Notes: generated by a model from the letters alone, not told the origin. Shown: positions 1 through 6,143, counted from the first letter of the stretch. The stretch: 9,288 bases of DNA from Anaerolineales bacterium (GCA_020432595.1 JAGQGA010000171.1:1-9288), one strand, 5' to 3'. Made by a program: numbers and translations.

Positions 1-1
1 C

Positions 2-433
2 GGCATGGTGCGGGAGATGTTTTCCCACTTTGTCTATTTGATTCAGCGGCTTTTTGGGGAGGTGCGGGTGAAAACGGCCGTTCTCCACTATCCCCCAGGC
101 GAAAACGCTGCCGAAAACTTTGTCCTAGCAAATTTAGAAACAGACACCCTCCCGATCTGGCTCATGGGCGGCATCGGCAGCCCCGCCGCCCCCCGTGAAA
201 GCGAACTCACCATTCACGGCAGCCAAGCCTCTCTGCGCCTCGGCAACCTCTACAGCCTCGCCATCACCCACAACGGCACATGGCAGCCAATCCCCGTTGA
301 TCCCGCTGCCCCCACCCCACCCCAAGCCCGCCTCACCGAGCTTGCCCATCGCCTGGCCGGACAGCCTACACCCCTCCCCGATCTACGAGCTGGCTTGCAG
401 GTGCAAGAAGTGATTGAGAAGATGTTAATTTAG
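2..433 (+). CDS. Gfo/Idh/MocA-type oxidoreductase, C-terminal part (5' end outside window)
   Basis: The reading frame is open from the first complete codon at position 2 and stops at TAG 431-433. The start lies upstream of the window, so about 143 C-terminal residues are visible. They resemble the C-terminal alpha/beta domain of Gfo/Idh/MocA NAD(P)-dependent sugar oxidoreductases. There is a helix with FVYLIQRLFGEV, strands carrying SELTIHGSQASLRLGN (a typical 'sequence features on the sheet' segment of this domain), and an ending LRAGLQVQEVIEKML that matches the usual terminal helix of the family (G-x-x-V-Q-E-V-I-E). The NAD-binding Rossmann domain and the catalytic EKP motif would lie outside the window and cannot be checked. 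The next gene begins 21 bases downstream on the same strand, so the two may share a transcript. The family is fairly sure; the substrate is unknown. Confidence 0.75.
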   Translation, partial: GMVREMFSHFVYLIQRLFGEVRVKTAVLHYPPGENAAENFVLANLETDTLPIWLMGGIGSPAAPRESELTIHGSQASLRLGNLYSLAITHNGTWQPIPVDPAAPTPPQARLTELAHRLAGQPTPLPDLRAGLQVQEVIEKMLI

Positions 434-454
434 ACTATACAAAGGAGAGTGCAA

Positions 455-886
455 ATGTCTAATGAATCTAAAGCTGTAGTAGAGCAATTCTTTTACGAAG
501 CGATCAATGACCGCAAATTGGAGATTTTGGCAGAGATCCTTTCGCCGAATTTTCGAGGGAATATCCTGGAGTACGAACAGACTTGGAATACCAGGGAGGA
601 GATTACAGGGATGCTAGGCAAGGTCTTTGTAGCCTTTCCCGATTATCATCAAGTGATCCACGATTGGATTGTGCAAGGGGAGAAGGTCGTAGCCCGCTGG
701 ACGACGACAGGGACACATCAAGGCCCATACAACGGCATCGCTCCCACTGGCAAAGTGATCCATGAACACGGCATTGATATTTTTCAAGTTGTTGAGGGTC
801 AGATAGTAGCCCACTGGGTGGAGCTGGACGTTTTGGGTATTTTTAGGCAGATGGATGCAGTGACGGTGCATCGGGATGAAGCTTGA
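455..886 (+). CDS. SnoaL-like / ester cyclase family protein (NTF2-like fold)
   Basis: This 143-residue protein starts at ATG 455, with the ribosome binding site AAAGGAG at 441-447 placed 7 bases upstream. A GTG at 449 is in frame but lies too close to that site. The sequence has the layout of the SnoaL-like polyketide cyclase family: an N-terminal helix (VVEQFFYEAINDRKLEIL, about 8-25), the A-F-P-D-Y-H segment at 60-65, the strand VVARWTTTGTHQGPYNGI at about 78-95, and a closing GIDIFQVVEGQIVAHW at 106-121. Length and motif order fit stand-alone members annotated as 'ester cyclase' or SnoaL-like. These are small cone-shaped proteins that bind or isomerise diverse small molecules, so the actual reaction cannot be named. 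It follows the oxidoreductase by 21 bases and is followed by a strong inverted repeat. No signal peptide or membrane segment is seen. Confidence 0.8.
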   Translation: MSNESKAVVEQFFYEAINDRKLEILAEILSPNFRGNILEYEQTWNTREEITGMLGKVFVAFPDYHQVIHDWIVQGEKVVARWTTTGTHQGPYNGIAPTGKVIHEHGIDIFQVVEGQIVAHWVELDVLGIFRQMDAVTVHRDEA

Positions 887-888
887 TG

Positions 889-909
889 ACAATTGGCAAA
901 ACCAATTGT
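889..909 (+). terminator. Perfect 8-bp inverted repeat just after the SnoaL-like gene
   Basis: ACAATTGG at 889-896 and CCAATTGT at 902-909 are perfectly complementary around a 5-base loop (CAAAA), two bases after the stop codon at 884-886. The position suits a transcript end or 3' stabiliser for the upstream genes. The stem is AT-rich and no T-run follows, so a classical intrinsic terminator is not certain. An operator for the downstream PPC/adenine deaminase pair is the alternative. Confidence 0.4.
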
Positions 910-1005
910 AACCGTTTGCTGATATTGAGTAACGGCCGTTGTACACCGATCCGCCCAAGCTGGCACAGTCCGCAGACCAGCTAGAGCAACAAATTAGGAG
1001 ATAGA

Positions 1006-1410
1006 ATGAACTTGTTTTCGCTTCGATTACATCCCAATCAAGATTTAATGTTGGAACTCGACCAATGGGCTGTGGCGCATGATATTTCGGCAGCCTGTGT
1101 CGTTACCTGTGTTGGTAGCCTGCGGCAAGCCGTGCTTCGCTATGCGAATAAGCCGGATGGAACACTTTTGGAGGATAAATTTGAGATCGTTTCGCTGACT
1201 GGCACCCTATCCAAATACGGCTCTCATTACCATATCTCCTTGTCTGACGGCGAGGGGCGTATGGTCGGCGGGCATCTGCTGGCCGGGTGCCGCATTTACA
1301 CAACGGCCGAAATTGTGCTGGCGGTGCTGCCCCATGAGCGGTTTTTACGTTTACCCGATCAAGGCTCGGGCTATGATGAGCTATATATCGTTCGGGAGTC
1401 GCAATCATGA
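1006..1410 (+). CDS. PPC domain (DUF296) protein
   Basis: This 134-residue protein starts at ATG 1006 with AGGAG at 996-1000, five bases upstream. It covers a single PPC/DUF296 domain: an N-terminal strand FSLRLHPNQDLMLELDQWA, a core VVTCVGSLRQAVLRYA (about 32-47), the signature segment GSHYHISLSDGEGRMVGGHL (72-91) and a C-terminal CRIYTTAEIVLAVLP (95-109). His74, His76 and His90 sit where prokaryotic PPC proteins carry conserved histidines that may hold a metal; this role is inferred. In plants the domain is attached to AT-hooks. The bacterial stand-alone form has no AT-hook and its biochemical role is poorly defined, so 'DNA-binding' would be over-annotation. The stop overlaps the adenine deaminase start by 4 bases (ATGA at 1407-1410), implying translational coupling and a related job. 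Confidence 0.88.
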   Translation: MNLFSLRLHPNQDLMLELDQWAVAHDISAACVVTCVGSLRQAVLRYANKPDGTLLEDKFEIVSLTGTLSKYGSHYHISLSDGEGRMVGGHLLAGCRIYTTAEIVLAVLPHERFLRLPDQGSGYDELYIVRESQS

Positions 1411-3176
1411 GGGAACAAATGGACAGATTACCCCTTATTGAAGCGGCGCGTGGCAAACGGCCGTTTGACTTAGCCATTACCAACGTTCAGTTAGTCAACG
1501 TCTTTACCTGTGAAATCTACCCCGCCGACATCGGCATTGTGGGCAATCGCATTGCCCTCGTTGGGCCGGCCGGAGCTTATCAGTTAGAAGCCAAGGCATT
1601 TTACGACGGCAGCGGCAAATGGGCTTGCCCTGGCTTCGTGGATACCCATCTCCACATCGAAAGCAGCATGGTCACACCCGCCAATTATGCAGCGGCCGTT
1701 CTCCCCTTCGGTACTACTACCTCCATCATAGATCCCCACGAAATTGGCAACGTCTTGGGCATGGAGGGCATTCGCTACATGCTGGAAGCCAGCGAGGGCA
1801 TTCCCTTACGCACCTATCTGACCATCTCCTCCTGCGTCCCCGCCGTGCCGGGCAAAGAAACGGCCGGCGCCGATTTTGGCCCCGCCGAAGTGGCCGAAAT
1901 GTTAAGCTGGCCCCGCGTCATCGCCCTGGGCGAAATGATGGACTTCATGGGCATCGTCAACGGTAACCCCAAGATGGTGGGCATCGTGGAAGAAGCCCTC
2001 AAAGCGGGGGTTAAGGTGCAGGGCCATTCGCCACTGCTCTCTGGCCGCGACCTCAATGCCTACATTGCCTCTGGCATTGACAACGACCATGAGCTACGCA
2101 TTGGCGAGGAAGGGGTGGAAAAGCTGCGGCTGGGGCTGCTGCCCCTGCTCAAGGTCAGCACCTTTGGCAACTATGCCCGCCCCATCGTTCCCAAACTGCT
2201 GCACCTGTCCCATCTGGAACTGGCCCTTTGCACCGACGACATTTCCCCCTCCGATCTGCTGGAAAATGGGCATATGGATCGGGTCATTCGGGAGATGTTG
2301 TATCACGGGGTTGACCCGGCGGTGGCGATTCGCTGGGCGACGCTGAATGGGGCGCGGCACTATCAACTGCGCGATCATGGTGCCATCGCCCCTGGCTATT
2401 TGGCCGACATCGTTCTCCTCTCGTCGCTGGAGGAGGTGCGGGCTAGTGAGGTCTTTGTGGATGGGCAACTGCTGGTGGAAAATGGCAAGCTGATCCAAGA
2501 GATACCGGAGCCAGCCACCACGATTGAGATGACGAATAGTGTGCAAATACGGCCGTTATCCACCACCGATTTCCACCTGAAACCACCCATAGCCAACGGC
2601 GAAGTGACGGTCAACGTGATGGAGTTGTTGCCGACGCGATTGAGCAAGCTGACGCAGATGAAGGTGAGGGTCAAAGATGGGCAAATTGACCCTGCCTCCC
2701 TCGGCGACGACATCTGCACCATCGCCATTGTGCCGCGACATGGGCAGAGCCATCCACCCGTTGTGGCTTTGCTCAAGGGGTTGGGGCTAAAGCAGGCCAC
2801 GCTTGCCAGCACCATCGCCCACGATTCGCACAACATCCTGATCACAGGACACCGACCCGAAGATATGCTCCTGGCTGTGCAAGAGCTAACCCACTGTGGT
2901 GGCGGCCTCATCTTTGTCGAAAATGGCAACATTTTGGGCAAGGTCGATCTGCCCTTGGCCGGTCTCATGTCGCCCAAGCCCGTGGCCGAGCTGGCCGTGG
3001 AGATGCAGATGATGGATGATTTGGCCGTAGAACTGGGCATCCCCCACCGCGCCAAAGCCCTGTCCACAACTGGCCTCGCCCTCACGGTCATCCCAGAGGT
3101 CAGGTTTAGCGATCTCTTGGGCATGATGGATGTCGACACCCAAGAACCCATTCCTGTCTTTCCTGATTTTGTTTAA
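1407..3176 (+). CDS. ade: Adenine deaminase
   Basis: This 589-residue protein belongs to the amidohydrolase-type adenine deaminases (EC 3.5.4.2), which convert adenine to hypoxanthine and ammonia in cytoplasmic purine salvage. A small beta-sandwich segment (about 20-75) is followed by the metal-binding D-T-H-L-H-I-E-S-S at 79-87, DPHEIGN at 109-115, E176 in ALGEMMDF, H207 in GHSPLLSGRDLNAYI, the family-specific DNDHE at 225-229 and CTDDISPSDLLENGH at 275-289. These are the hallmarks of the adenine deaminase family rather than of dihydroorotases or urease-like enzymes. The C-terminal domain (about 390-589) includes TIAHDSHNI and GGGLIFVENG, typical of the adenine deaminase C-terminal domain. 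The length is usual and the gene appears intact. It starts at ATG 1407, inside the end of the PPC gene, with no strong ribosome site of its own, as expected for coupling. It carries several copies or variants of the CGGCCG palindrome. Confidence 0.93.
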   Translation: MREQMDRLPLIEAARGKRPFDLAITNVQLVNVFTCEIYPADIGIVGNRIALVGPAGAYQLEAKAFYDGSGKWACPGFVDTHLHIESSMVTPANYAAAVLPFGTTTSIIDPHEIGNVLGMEGIRYMLEASEGIPLRTYLTISSCVPAVPGKETAGADFGPAEVAEMLSWPRVIALGEMMDFMGIVNGNPKMVGIVEEALKAGVKVQGHSPLLSGRDLNAYIASGIDNDHELRIGEEGVEKLRLGLLPLLKVSTFGNYARPIVPKLLHLSHLELALCTDDISPSDLLENGHMDRVIREMLYHGVDPAVAIRWATLNGARHYQLRDHGAIAPGYLADIVLLSSLEEVRASEVFVDGQLLVENGKLIQEIPEPATTIEMTNSVQIRPLSTTDFHLKPPIANGEVTVNVMELLPTRLSKLTQMKVRVKDGQIDPASLGDDICTIAIVPRHGQSHPPVVALLKGLGLKQATLASTIAHDSHNILITGHRPEDMLLAVQELTHCGGGLIFVENGNILGKVDLPLAGLMSPKPVAELAVEMQMMDDLAVELGIPHRAKALSTTGLALTVIPEVRFSDLLGMMDVDTQEPIPVFPDFV

Positions 3177-3186
3177 GGCAACCTTA
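3174..3186 (+). terminator. Short weak hairpin at the adenine deaminase stop
   Basis: TAAGG (3174-3178) and CCTTA (3182-3186) can pair around a 3-base loop overlapping the stop codon, followed by a pyrimidine-rich stretch (TCACTCTTCTC). The stem has only 5 bp and there is no T-run, so this is at best a weak transcript end. Confidence 0.2.
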
Positions 3187-3210
3187 TCACTCTTCTCATT
3201 AACATGGGTT

Positions 3211-3265
3211 TGTACGGGCGAATTTGTTACTCGGATGAGTTTAGCTGAGTTTTCATGACCGTACA
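3211..3265. repeat. 7-bp inverted repeat upstream of the DUF3800 gene
   Basis: TGTACGG at 3211-3217 is matched by its reverse complement CCGTACA at 3259-3265, with 41 bases between the arms. The right arm ends 24 bases before the start of the DUF3800 gene. This could be an operator pair or a chance match; no convincing -35/-10 pair was found in the 113-base gap at 3177-3289. Confidence 0.3.
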
Positions 3266-3289
3266 GCAAATATTCTCAAGGTTGATGCC

Positions 3290-4045
3290 ATGAAAAATTA
3301 TCTGTTAGTATGTGATGAACGTGGTACAAAAAGCATAAAAAGCACTCGACGCACTTTTACTATTGGAGGGATTGCCTTACCAGAGGAGGAGCAAACAAAC
3401 GTGCTTTTAGCTTGGAGTGGCATTAAACAAAATTTATGTGGCCGACATGATGTAGAGTTGAAATGGAGCCACTTTTTTTCAGGGCATCATCAGAAAAGCG
3501 GAGACAACCCCTTGCTCAATCAAGATTCTGAAAGATGTCGGCAGGATGCTATGTGGGCATTAAACGATCTATTTGAAAGTGCTAATGTTTTTCCACTTAC
3601 AGTGATTGTAAGAAAAGACAATGTTGACGATAGTTTGCTTGAGCTGACTCGAAAAGGGAAGAAGATAATTTCTATTCGCTTTGTATTGAGTGTACTTCTT
3701 GGTCAATTTGCTCTTTACCTGAGAGAACAAGATGGAAAAAAAGGCGAAATTTGGTGCGATCAACTCGGCAGCCTTCAAGAGCAAAACGACTTAAAATCTG
3801 CATTTGCAAGTACGTTTGATAATTTGGGAAATTTACTTCCTCCCTTACTCCCATATGTTAAGGCAGTAAATCCACATCTCTCGTTTTTTGATTCTTCACA
3901 AAAACCAATTATCCAAGTAGCAGATTTTGTATCCGGTGTTATCTGGGCTGCAGCAGAAGGGGACAGCTGGTTTTTGAGAAAACACTTGGAAAAATATACA
4001 CTCGGCAGAAAACGCACATATGGCATAGCATTTTTGGAAGCATAG
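3290..4045 (+). CDS. DUF3800 domain protein
   Basis: This 251-residue protein starts at ATG 3290, with only a weak ribosome site (CAAGG at 3277-3281). It shows the two ends typical of DUF3800: an N-terminal strand followed by an acidic pair (LLVCDERGT, D9-E10) and a C-terminal IIQVADFVSGVIW (207-219) containing the conserved Q-x-A-D. WCDQLG near 155-160 gives a third acidic position. These acidic residues suggest an RNase H-like fold, as proposed for the family; nuclease activity has not been shown by anything here. DUF3800 genes are often accessory and turn up near mobile elements and defence islands. This one is visibly richer in A+T than the adenine deaminase before it and lacks the AACGGCCGTT palindrome, which supports acquisition by transfer. 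It is intact; no partner is obvious except the accessory genes downstream. Confidence 0.72.
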   Translation: MKNYLLVCDERGTKSIKSTRRTFTIGGIALPEEEQTNVLLAWSGIKQNLCGRHDVELKWSHFFSGHHQKSGDNPLLNQDSERCRQDAMWALNDLFESANVFPLTVIVRKDNVDDSLLELTRKGKKIISIRFVLSVLLGQFALYLREQDGKKGEIWCDQLGSLQEQNDLKSAFASTFDNLGNLLPPLLPYVKAVNPHLSFFDSSQKPIIQVADFVSGVIWAAAEGDSWFLRKHLEKYTLGRKRTYGIAFLEA

Positions 4046-4133
4046 TTATATCTGGACAAGCTAAAACCATAAATTTCTAGATACGATTAACAGAATTCTA
4101 CACAGTTTCATATATGACTATCGCCCCTGTTCC

Positions 4134-4347
4134 TTGGCTGGTTACCCAGTTTACATAAACAGCGACTCCGTAATTTGGAAAAGGAGAAACATTTGAAAAT
4201 CCAGATTTATACGATGCAAACAGTTGAAGAGGCCCAGGCTGTGGTGGCGCTGGGTGTTAATCATGTTGGCATTACGCCGAGCAATTTGGGTTTGCCGGGT
4301 GAGGTGGACTATGAGACGGCGCGGGCGATTGTGGCGGGGGTGGGGAA
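4134..4347 (+). repeat. Left copy of a diverged direct repeat (partner 5399-5630)
   Basis: The stretch shares with 5399-5630 an upstream box (TTGGCTGGTTACCCA at 4134-4148; TTGGCTGTTACCCA at 5399-5412), the ribosome-site region and about 155 bases of coding sequence at roughly 90 percent identity by eye. The region between box and start differs in length by 17 bases. The two copies flank the DUF5647 and toxin-antitoxin genes. Confidence 0.75.
4193..4347 (+). pseudogene. Truncated 5' fragment of a TrpF-like gene
   Basis: From the TTG at 4193, with AAGGAG at 4181-4186, the frame encodes the same N-terminus as the intact TrpF-like gene at 5475. Both begin KIQIYTMQTVEEA and share HVGITPS, LGLPGEVDYETARAIV and a following VG. 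About 51 residues align, with seven substitutions (for example Q/R, V/A, L/V, N/H, K/E). The similarity stops near 4347, and the frame then runs through unrelated sequence to a TAG at 4439-4441, overlapping the next gene. The remaining three quarters of the barrel are missing, so no TrpF-like enzyme can result. The start and ribosome site are preserved, so a short peptide could still be made. At the breakpoint this copy has one G fewer in the G-run than the intact gene and lacks the CGGCCG core that follows it there. Confidence 0.8.
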
Positions 4348-4384
4348 ATTTCGCGGTGACCTGTGCCGTAAATGTTTGCTGCTA

Positions 4385-4393
4385 TGTTACAAT
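4385..4393 (+). promoter_or_regulatory. Extended -10 promoter, probably giving a leaderless transcript
   Basis: TGTTACAAT at 4385-4393 is a good extended -10 element (TG-n-TACAAT). Its last base lies 5 bases before the ATG at 4399, so transcription would begin at or next to the start codon. No ribosome binding site precedes this ATG, which agrees. No good -35 is seen, as is common with extended -10 promoters. Confidence 0.45.
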
Positions 4394-4398
4394 AGCGT

Positions 4399-4686
4399 AT
4401 GGGCAAAAATAATGACGACCATCTCACGGACAAAAATTTAGACCGGTTAGCTGATTTTCTTAACCAAGAATTAGCTCACCCCACTTTAGGCTCACAGATT
4501 CCAGACGGAGCGCATATTTTTCACGGCTCGTATAACGACAAGGAGCTAACTCAGGAAAATCTGAATTTGGCGACCAAATTGCTGCTTGGGATGACGCTTG
4601 GATATGTTGAAGGTGCACCACTCATCATGTTGTTTGAGTATGGACACGGTAAACAGACCGTAGTGGATTTATCGGAAACGATCTAA
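4399..4686 (+). CDS. Small protein, probable DUF5647 family
   Basis: This 95-residue soluble protein starts at ATG 4399. The order of features recalls the small DUF5647 family: an N-terminal helix LTDKNLDRLADFLNQELAHP, the segment IPDGAHIFHGSYNDKELT (about 39-56), a second helix (ENLNLATKLLLGMTLG) and a hydrophobic strand (PLIMLFEYG). The family has no assigned function, and the assignment is from memory of its pattern. There is no signal peptide or membrane segment. It starts without a ribosome site, directly after an extended -10 promoter. Proteins of this type are often found among toxin-antitoxin genes, and the next genes here form such a pair. It lies between the truncated and the intact TrpF-like copies and its base composition is AT-richer than that of the flanking catabolic genes. 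Confidence 0.6.
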   Translation: MGKNNDDHLTDKNLDRLADFLNQELAHPTLGSQIPDGAHIFHGSYNDKELTQENLNLATKLLLGMTLGYVEGAPLIMLFEYGHGKQTVVDLSETI

Positions 4687-4805
4687 AAACAGTATATCCA
4701 GACCTTCATTGGGCAGTTTCAGCAACGAAGCGAGAAAAAAATGAGGGCGAAAATCAGACAATTAACCACTGTCACCTAGTTTTCCTTCTTTATGAGATAC
4801 ACACA

Positions 4806-5042
4806 ATGAGTACTACAACTTTTCGTAAACAACTACAAAAACAAATAGATACATTACCCGATGAAATCGTTCAACAAATTGCTGACTTTACGCTCTTTAT
4901 GATGGCTAAGCGAGACATAACGCCACTGTATGCCGATTGGGGTCATAGTCAATGGCAAGATTTTTCGCTGGAACAGTTTTTCCGCGAGGATGATGAAGTT
5001 GAATATTCTTTGGATGACGCGCAAGAGATCTATCATCCATGA
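4806..5042 (+). CDS. Putative antitoxin of a MazF/PemK-like module
   Basis: This 78-residue protein starts at ATG 4806. The first half is helical with heptad-like hydrophobics (RKQLQKQIDTLPDEIVQQI, then FTLFMMAKR), like the small DUF2281/VapB-type antitoxins. The acidic tail, with EQFFREDDEVEYSLDDAQEI at about 56-75, is the kind of segment that wraps around and neutralises a toxin. The stop overlaps the start of the MazF-like gene by 4 bases (ATGA at 5039-5042), the standard coupled antitoxin-toxin order. No clear ribosome site or -10/-35 pair precedes it; the gap 4687-4805 shows nothing else convincing. Antitoxins commonly repress their own operon, but no DNA-binding domain (AbrB, ribbon-helix-helix) is obvious, so autoregulation is uncertain. 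The role rests mainly on size, acidic tail and position. Confidence 0.65.
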   Translation: MSTTTFRKQLQKQIDTLPDEIVQQIADFTLFMMAKRDITPLYADWGHSQWQDFSLEQFFREDDEVEYSLDDAQEIYHP

Positions 5043-5380
5043 AACCAGGCGACATTGTTCTCATTCGATTTCCTCAGGCTGATTTACAAACAGGAAAGCT
5101 ACGTCCCGCTTTGGTTATTGCTGTTGCCCCCGGTTCTCATCCCGATCTATTGCTGGCTCTGATCACATCTCGCATATATCAAGCCGTCCCCGAATTTGAT
5201 GAGATCATTGACCCAACTGCTCCTGACTATGCCGATACGGGTCTGAAAGTTCGTTCAGTTGTGCGGTTAGCTCGTTTGGTGAGCGTGGAACCTTCTGTAA
5301 TTAATGCACGCCTCGGTAACATTTCAACAGAACGATTACAACAAATTAGAAAAAGCCTGAGTGATTGGCTGGCAGAGTAA
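5039..5380 (+). CDS. MazF/PemK-like toxin (putative endoribonuclease)
   Basis: This 113-residue protein has the full layout of the PemK/MazF family: an opening GDIVLIRFP (4-12), a G-K-L-R-P-A-L-V-I stretch (19-27) whose Arg22 matches the conserved catalytic-region Arg, a strand LALITSR (39-45) whose Thr43 falls near the catalytic Thr/Ser, and GLKVRSVVRLARL (68-80), the common 'G-L-x-x-x-S-V-V-R' segment. The C-terminal helix ISTERLQQIRKSLSDWL is also typical. Known members cleave mRNA at short sequence motifs and block translation until neutralised by the antitoxin. The target here is unknown. Its start lies inside the end of the upstream gene, so the two are translated together. The length is normal and no truncation is seen. 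Base composition is lower in GC than the catabolic genes on either side. Confidence 0.85.
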   Translation: MKPGDIVLIRFPQADLQTGKLRPALVIAVAPGSHPDLLLALITSRIYQAVPEFDEIIDPTAPDYADTGLKVRSVVRLARLVSVEPSVINARLGNISTERLQQIRKSLSDWLAE

Positions 5381-5385
5381 ACAAA

Positions 5386-5407
5386 AACAGCCTCATAATT
5401 GGCTGTT
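5386..5407 (+). terminator. Hairpin after the toxin gene
   Basis: AACAGCC (5386-5392) and GGCTGTT (5401-5407) form a perfect 7-bp stem with an 8-base loop, five bases after the toxin stop codon. The position fits a transcript end for the toxin-antitoxin operon. No T-run follows at once, so termination is only likely. The right arm overlaps the shared box found upstream of both TrpF-like copies. Confidence 0.45.
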
Positions 5408-5630
5408 ACCCATGCTTTATGGCTTTTGGCCTCTTCCATAAGCGGCAAAACCATCACAGAAAAAGGAGGGTTGTTTGAAAATCCAGATTTATACGATGCA
5501 AACGGTTGAGGAGGCGCGGGCGGCGGTGGCGGTGGGTGTCAATCATGTTGGCATTACGCCGAGCCATTTGGGGCTGCCGGGTGAGGTGGACTATGAGACG
5601 GCGCGGGCGATTGTGGAGGCGGTGGGGGAA
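5399..5630 (+). repeat. Right copy of the diverged direct repeat (partner 4134-4347)
   Basis: This copy contains the shared upstream box at 5399-5412, the start region and the first 50-odd codons of the intact TrpF-like gene. The similarity to the left copy ends at the first palindrome AACGGCCGTT (5630-5639). The start-to-start distance between the copies is 1282 bases. Confidence 0.75.
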
Positions 5631-6143
5631 ACGGCCGTTTCCGTAGCCCTCTCCGTCGAATCAGATTTAGAGGCGATTGAAAGGATGGTAACGGCCGTTC
5701 GTCCTGGCATCTTGCACCTCTGTGGGCTGGAAAACACCCTCCCGCCCGATGCCGTGCGGGTGCTGCGGGGGCGGTTGCCCAATTTGCCCATCATGCAAGC
5801 CATCTCCGTGGCCGGGCCAGAGGCCATAGATGTGGCCTTGGCCTATCAGGATGTGGCTGAGTACCTGATTCTGGACACGCAAGCACCCGATATTGCCGGG
5901 ATTGGAGCCTCAGGCAAAACGCATGATTGGGGCGTGAGCCGCGAGATTGTGCGCCAGGTACGGATACCCGTCATCCTGGCTGGCGGGCTGTCGCCGGAGA
6001 ATGTGGCCGAGGCGATTCGGGTGGTGCAGCCCTGGGCTGTAGATTCGCTGACGCATACAAATCGGCCGTTGTCGGGCGGCGGTTTCCGCAAAGACCTTGA
6101 CCGCATCCGTCAATTTGTGCTGGCGGCGCAAGGGGCATCTTAA
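5475..6143 (+). CDS. TrpF-like (phosphoribosylanthranilate isomerase-like) TIM-barrel protein
   Basis: This 222-residue protein starts at TTG 5475, with AGGAGG at 5464-5469 five bases upstream; the same TTG context recurs in the truncated copy. The barrel follows the TrpF pattern: VEEARAAVAVGVNHVGI (11-27), ILHLCGLE (79-86, TrpF usually has Q-L-H-G-x-E), LILDTQAP (131-138) with D134 at the place of the TrpF catalytic acid, GASGKTHDW (144-152), and the phosphate-binding AGGLSPENVAEAI (169-181). The N-terminal strand reads KIQIYTMQT where TrpF has K-I-C-G-I-T, so the catalytic Cys is missing. No other trp gene is near, and the next gene, 8 bases downstream, is a PfkB kinase. I infer isomerisation or aldol chemistry on another phosphorylated pentose or similar compound rather than tryptophan synthesis. 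Confidence 0.78.
   Translation: MKIQIYTMQTVEEARAAVAVGVNHVGITPSHLGLPGEVDYETARAIVEAVGETAVSVALSVESDLEAIERMVTAVRPGILHLCGLENTLPPDAVRVLRGRLPNLPIMQAISVAGPEAIDVALAYQDVAEYLILDTQAPDIAGIGASGKTHDWGVSREIVRQVRIPVILAGGLSPENVAEAIRVVQPWAVDSLTHTNRPLSGGGFRKDLDRIRQFVLAAQGAS

Noticed and set aside
614..958. 114-codon minus-strand frame opposite the SnoaL-like gene
   Set aside because: Overlaps a family-supported gene and has no ribosome site or domain.
2396..3151. 251-codon open frame on the minus strand opposite adenine deaminase
   Set aside because: It lies wholly within a well-supported gene on the other strand, has no recognisable domain and reads as a low-complexity antisense frame of GC-rich coding sequence.
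4175..4192. Earlier TTG start for the truncated TrpF-like fragment
   Set aside because: It lies upstream of the ribosome site at 4181-4186, and the intact copy shows that the TTG at 4193 is the matching start.
4650..4805. Open frame running from within the DUF5647-type gene into the antitoxin, suggesting an N-terminal extension or a frameshifted tail
   Set aside because: About 50 extra codons without a stop can occur by chance, the antitoxin has a typical N-terminus at 4806, and no start codon with a ribosome site supports the extension.
3174..5460. Composite transposon or insertion sequence around the accessory genes
   Set aside because: No transposase, integrase, terminal inverted repeats or clean target duplication could be seen; the only flanking repeats are the diverged gene fragments.
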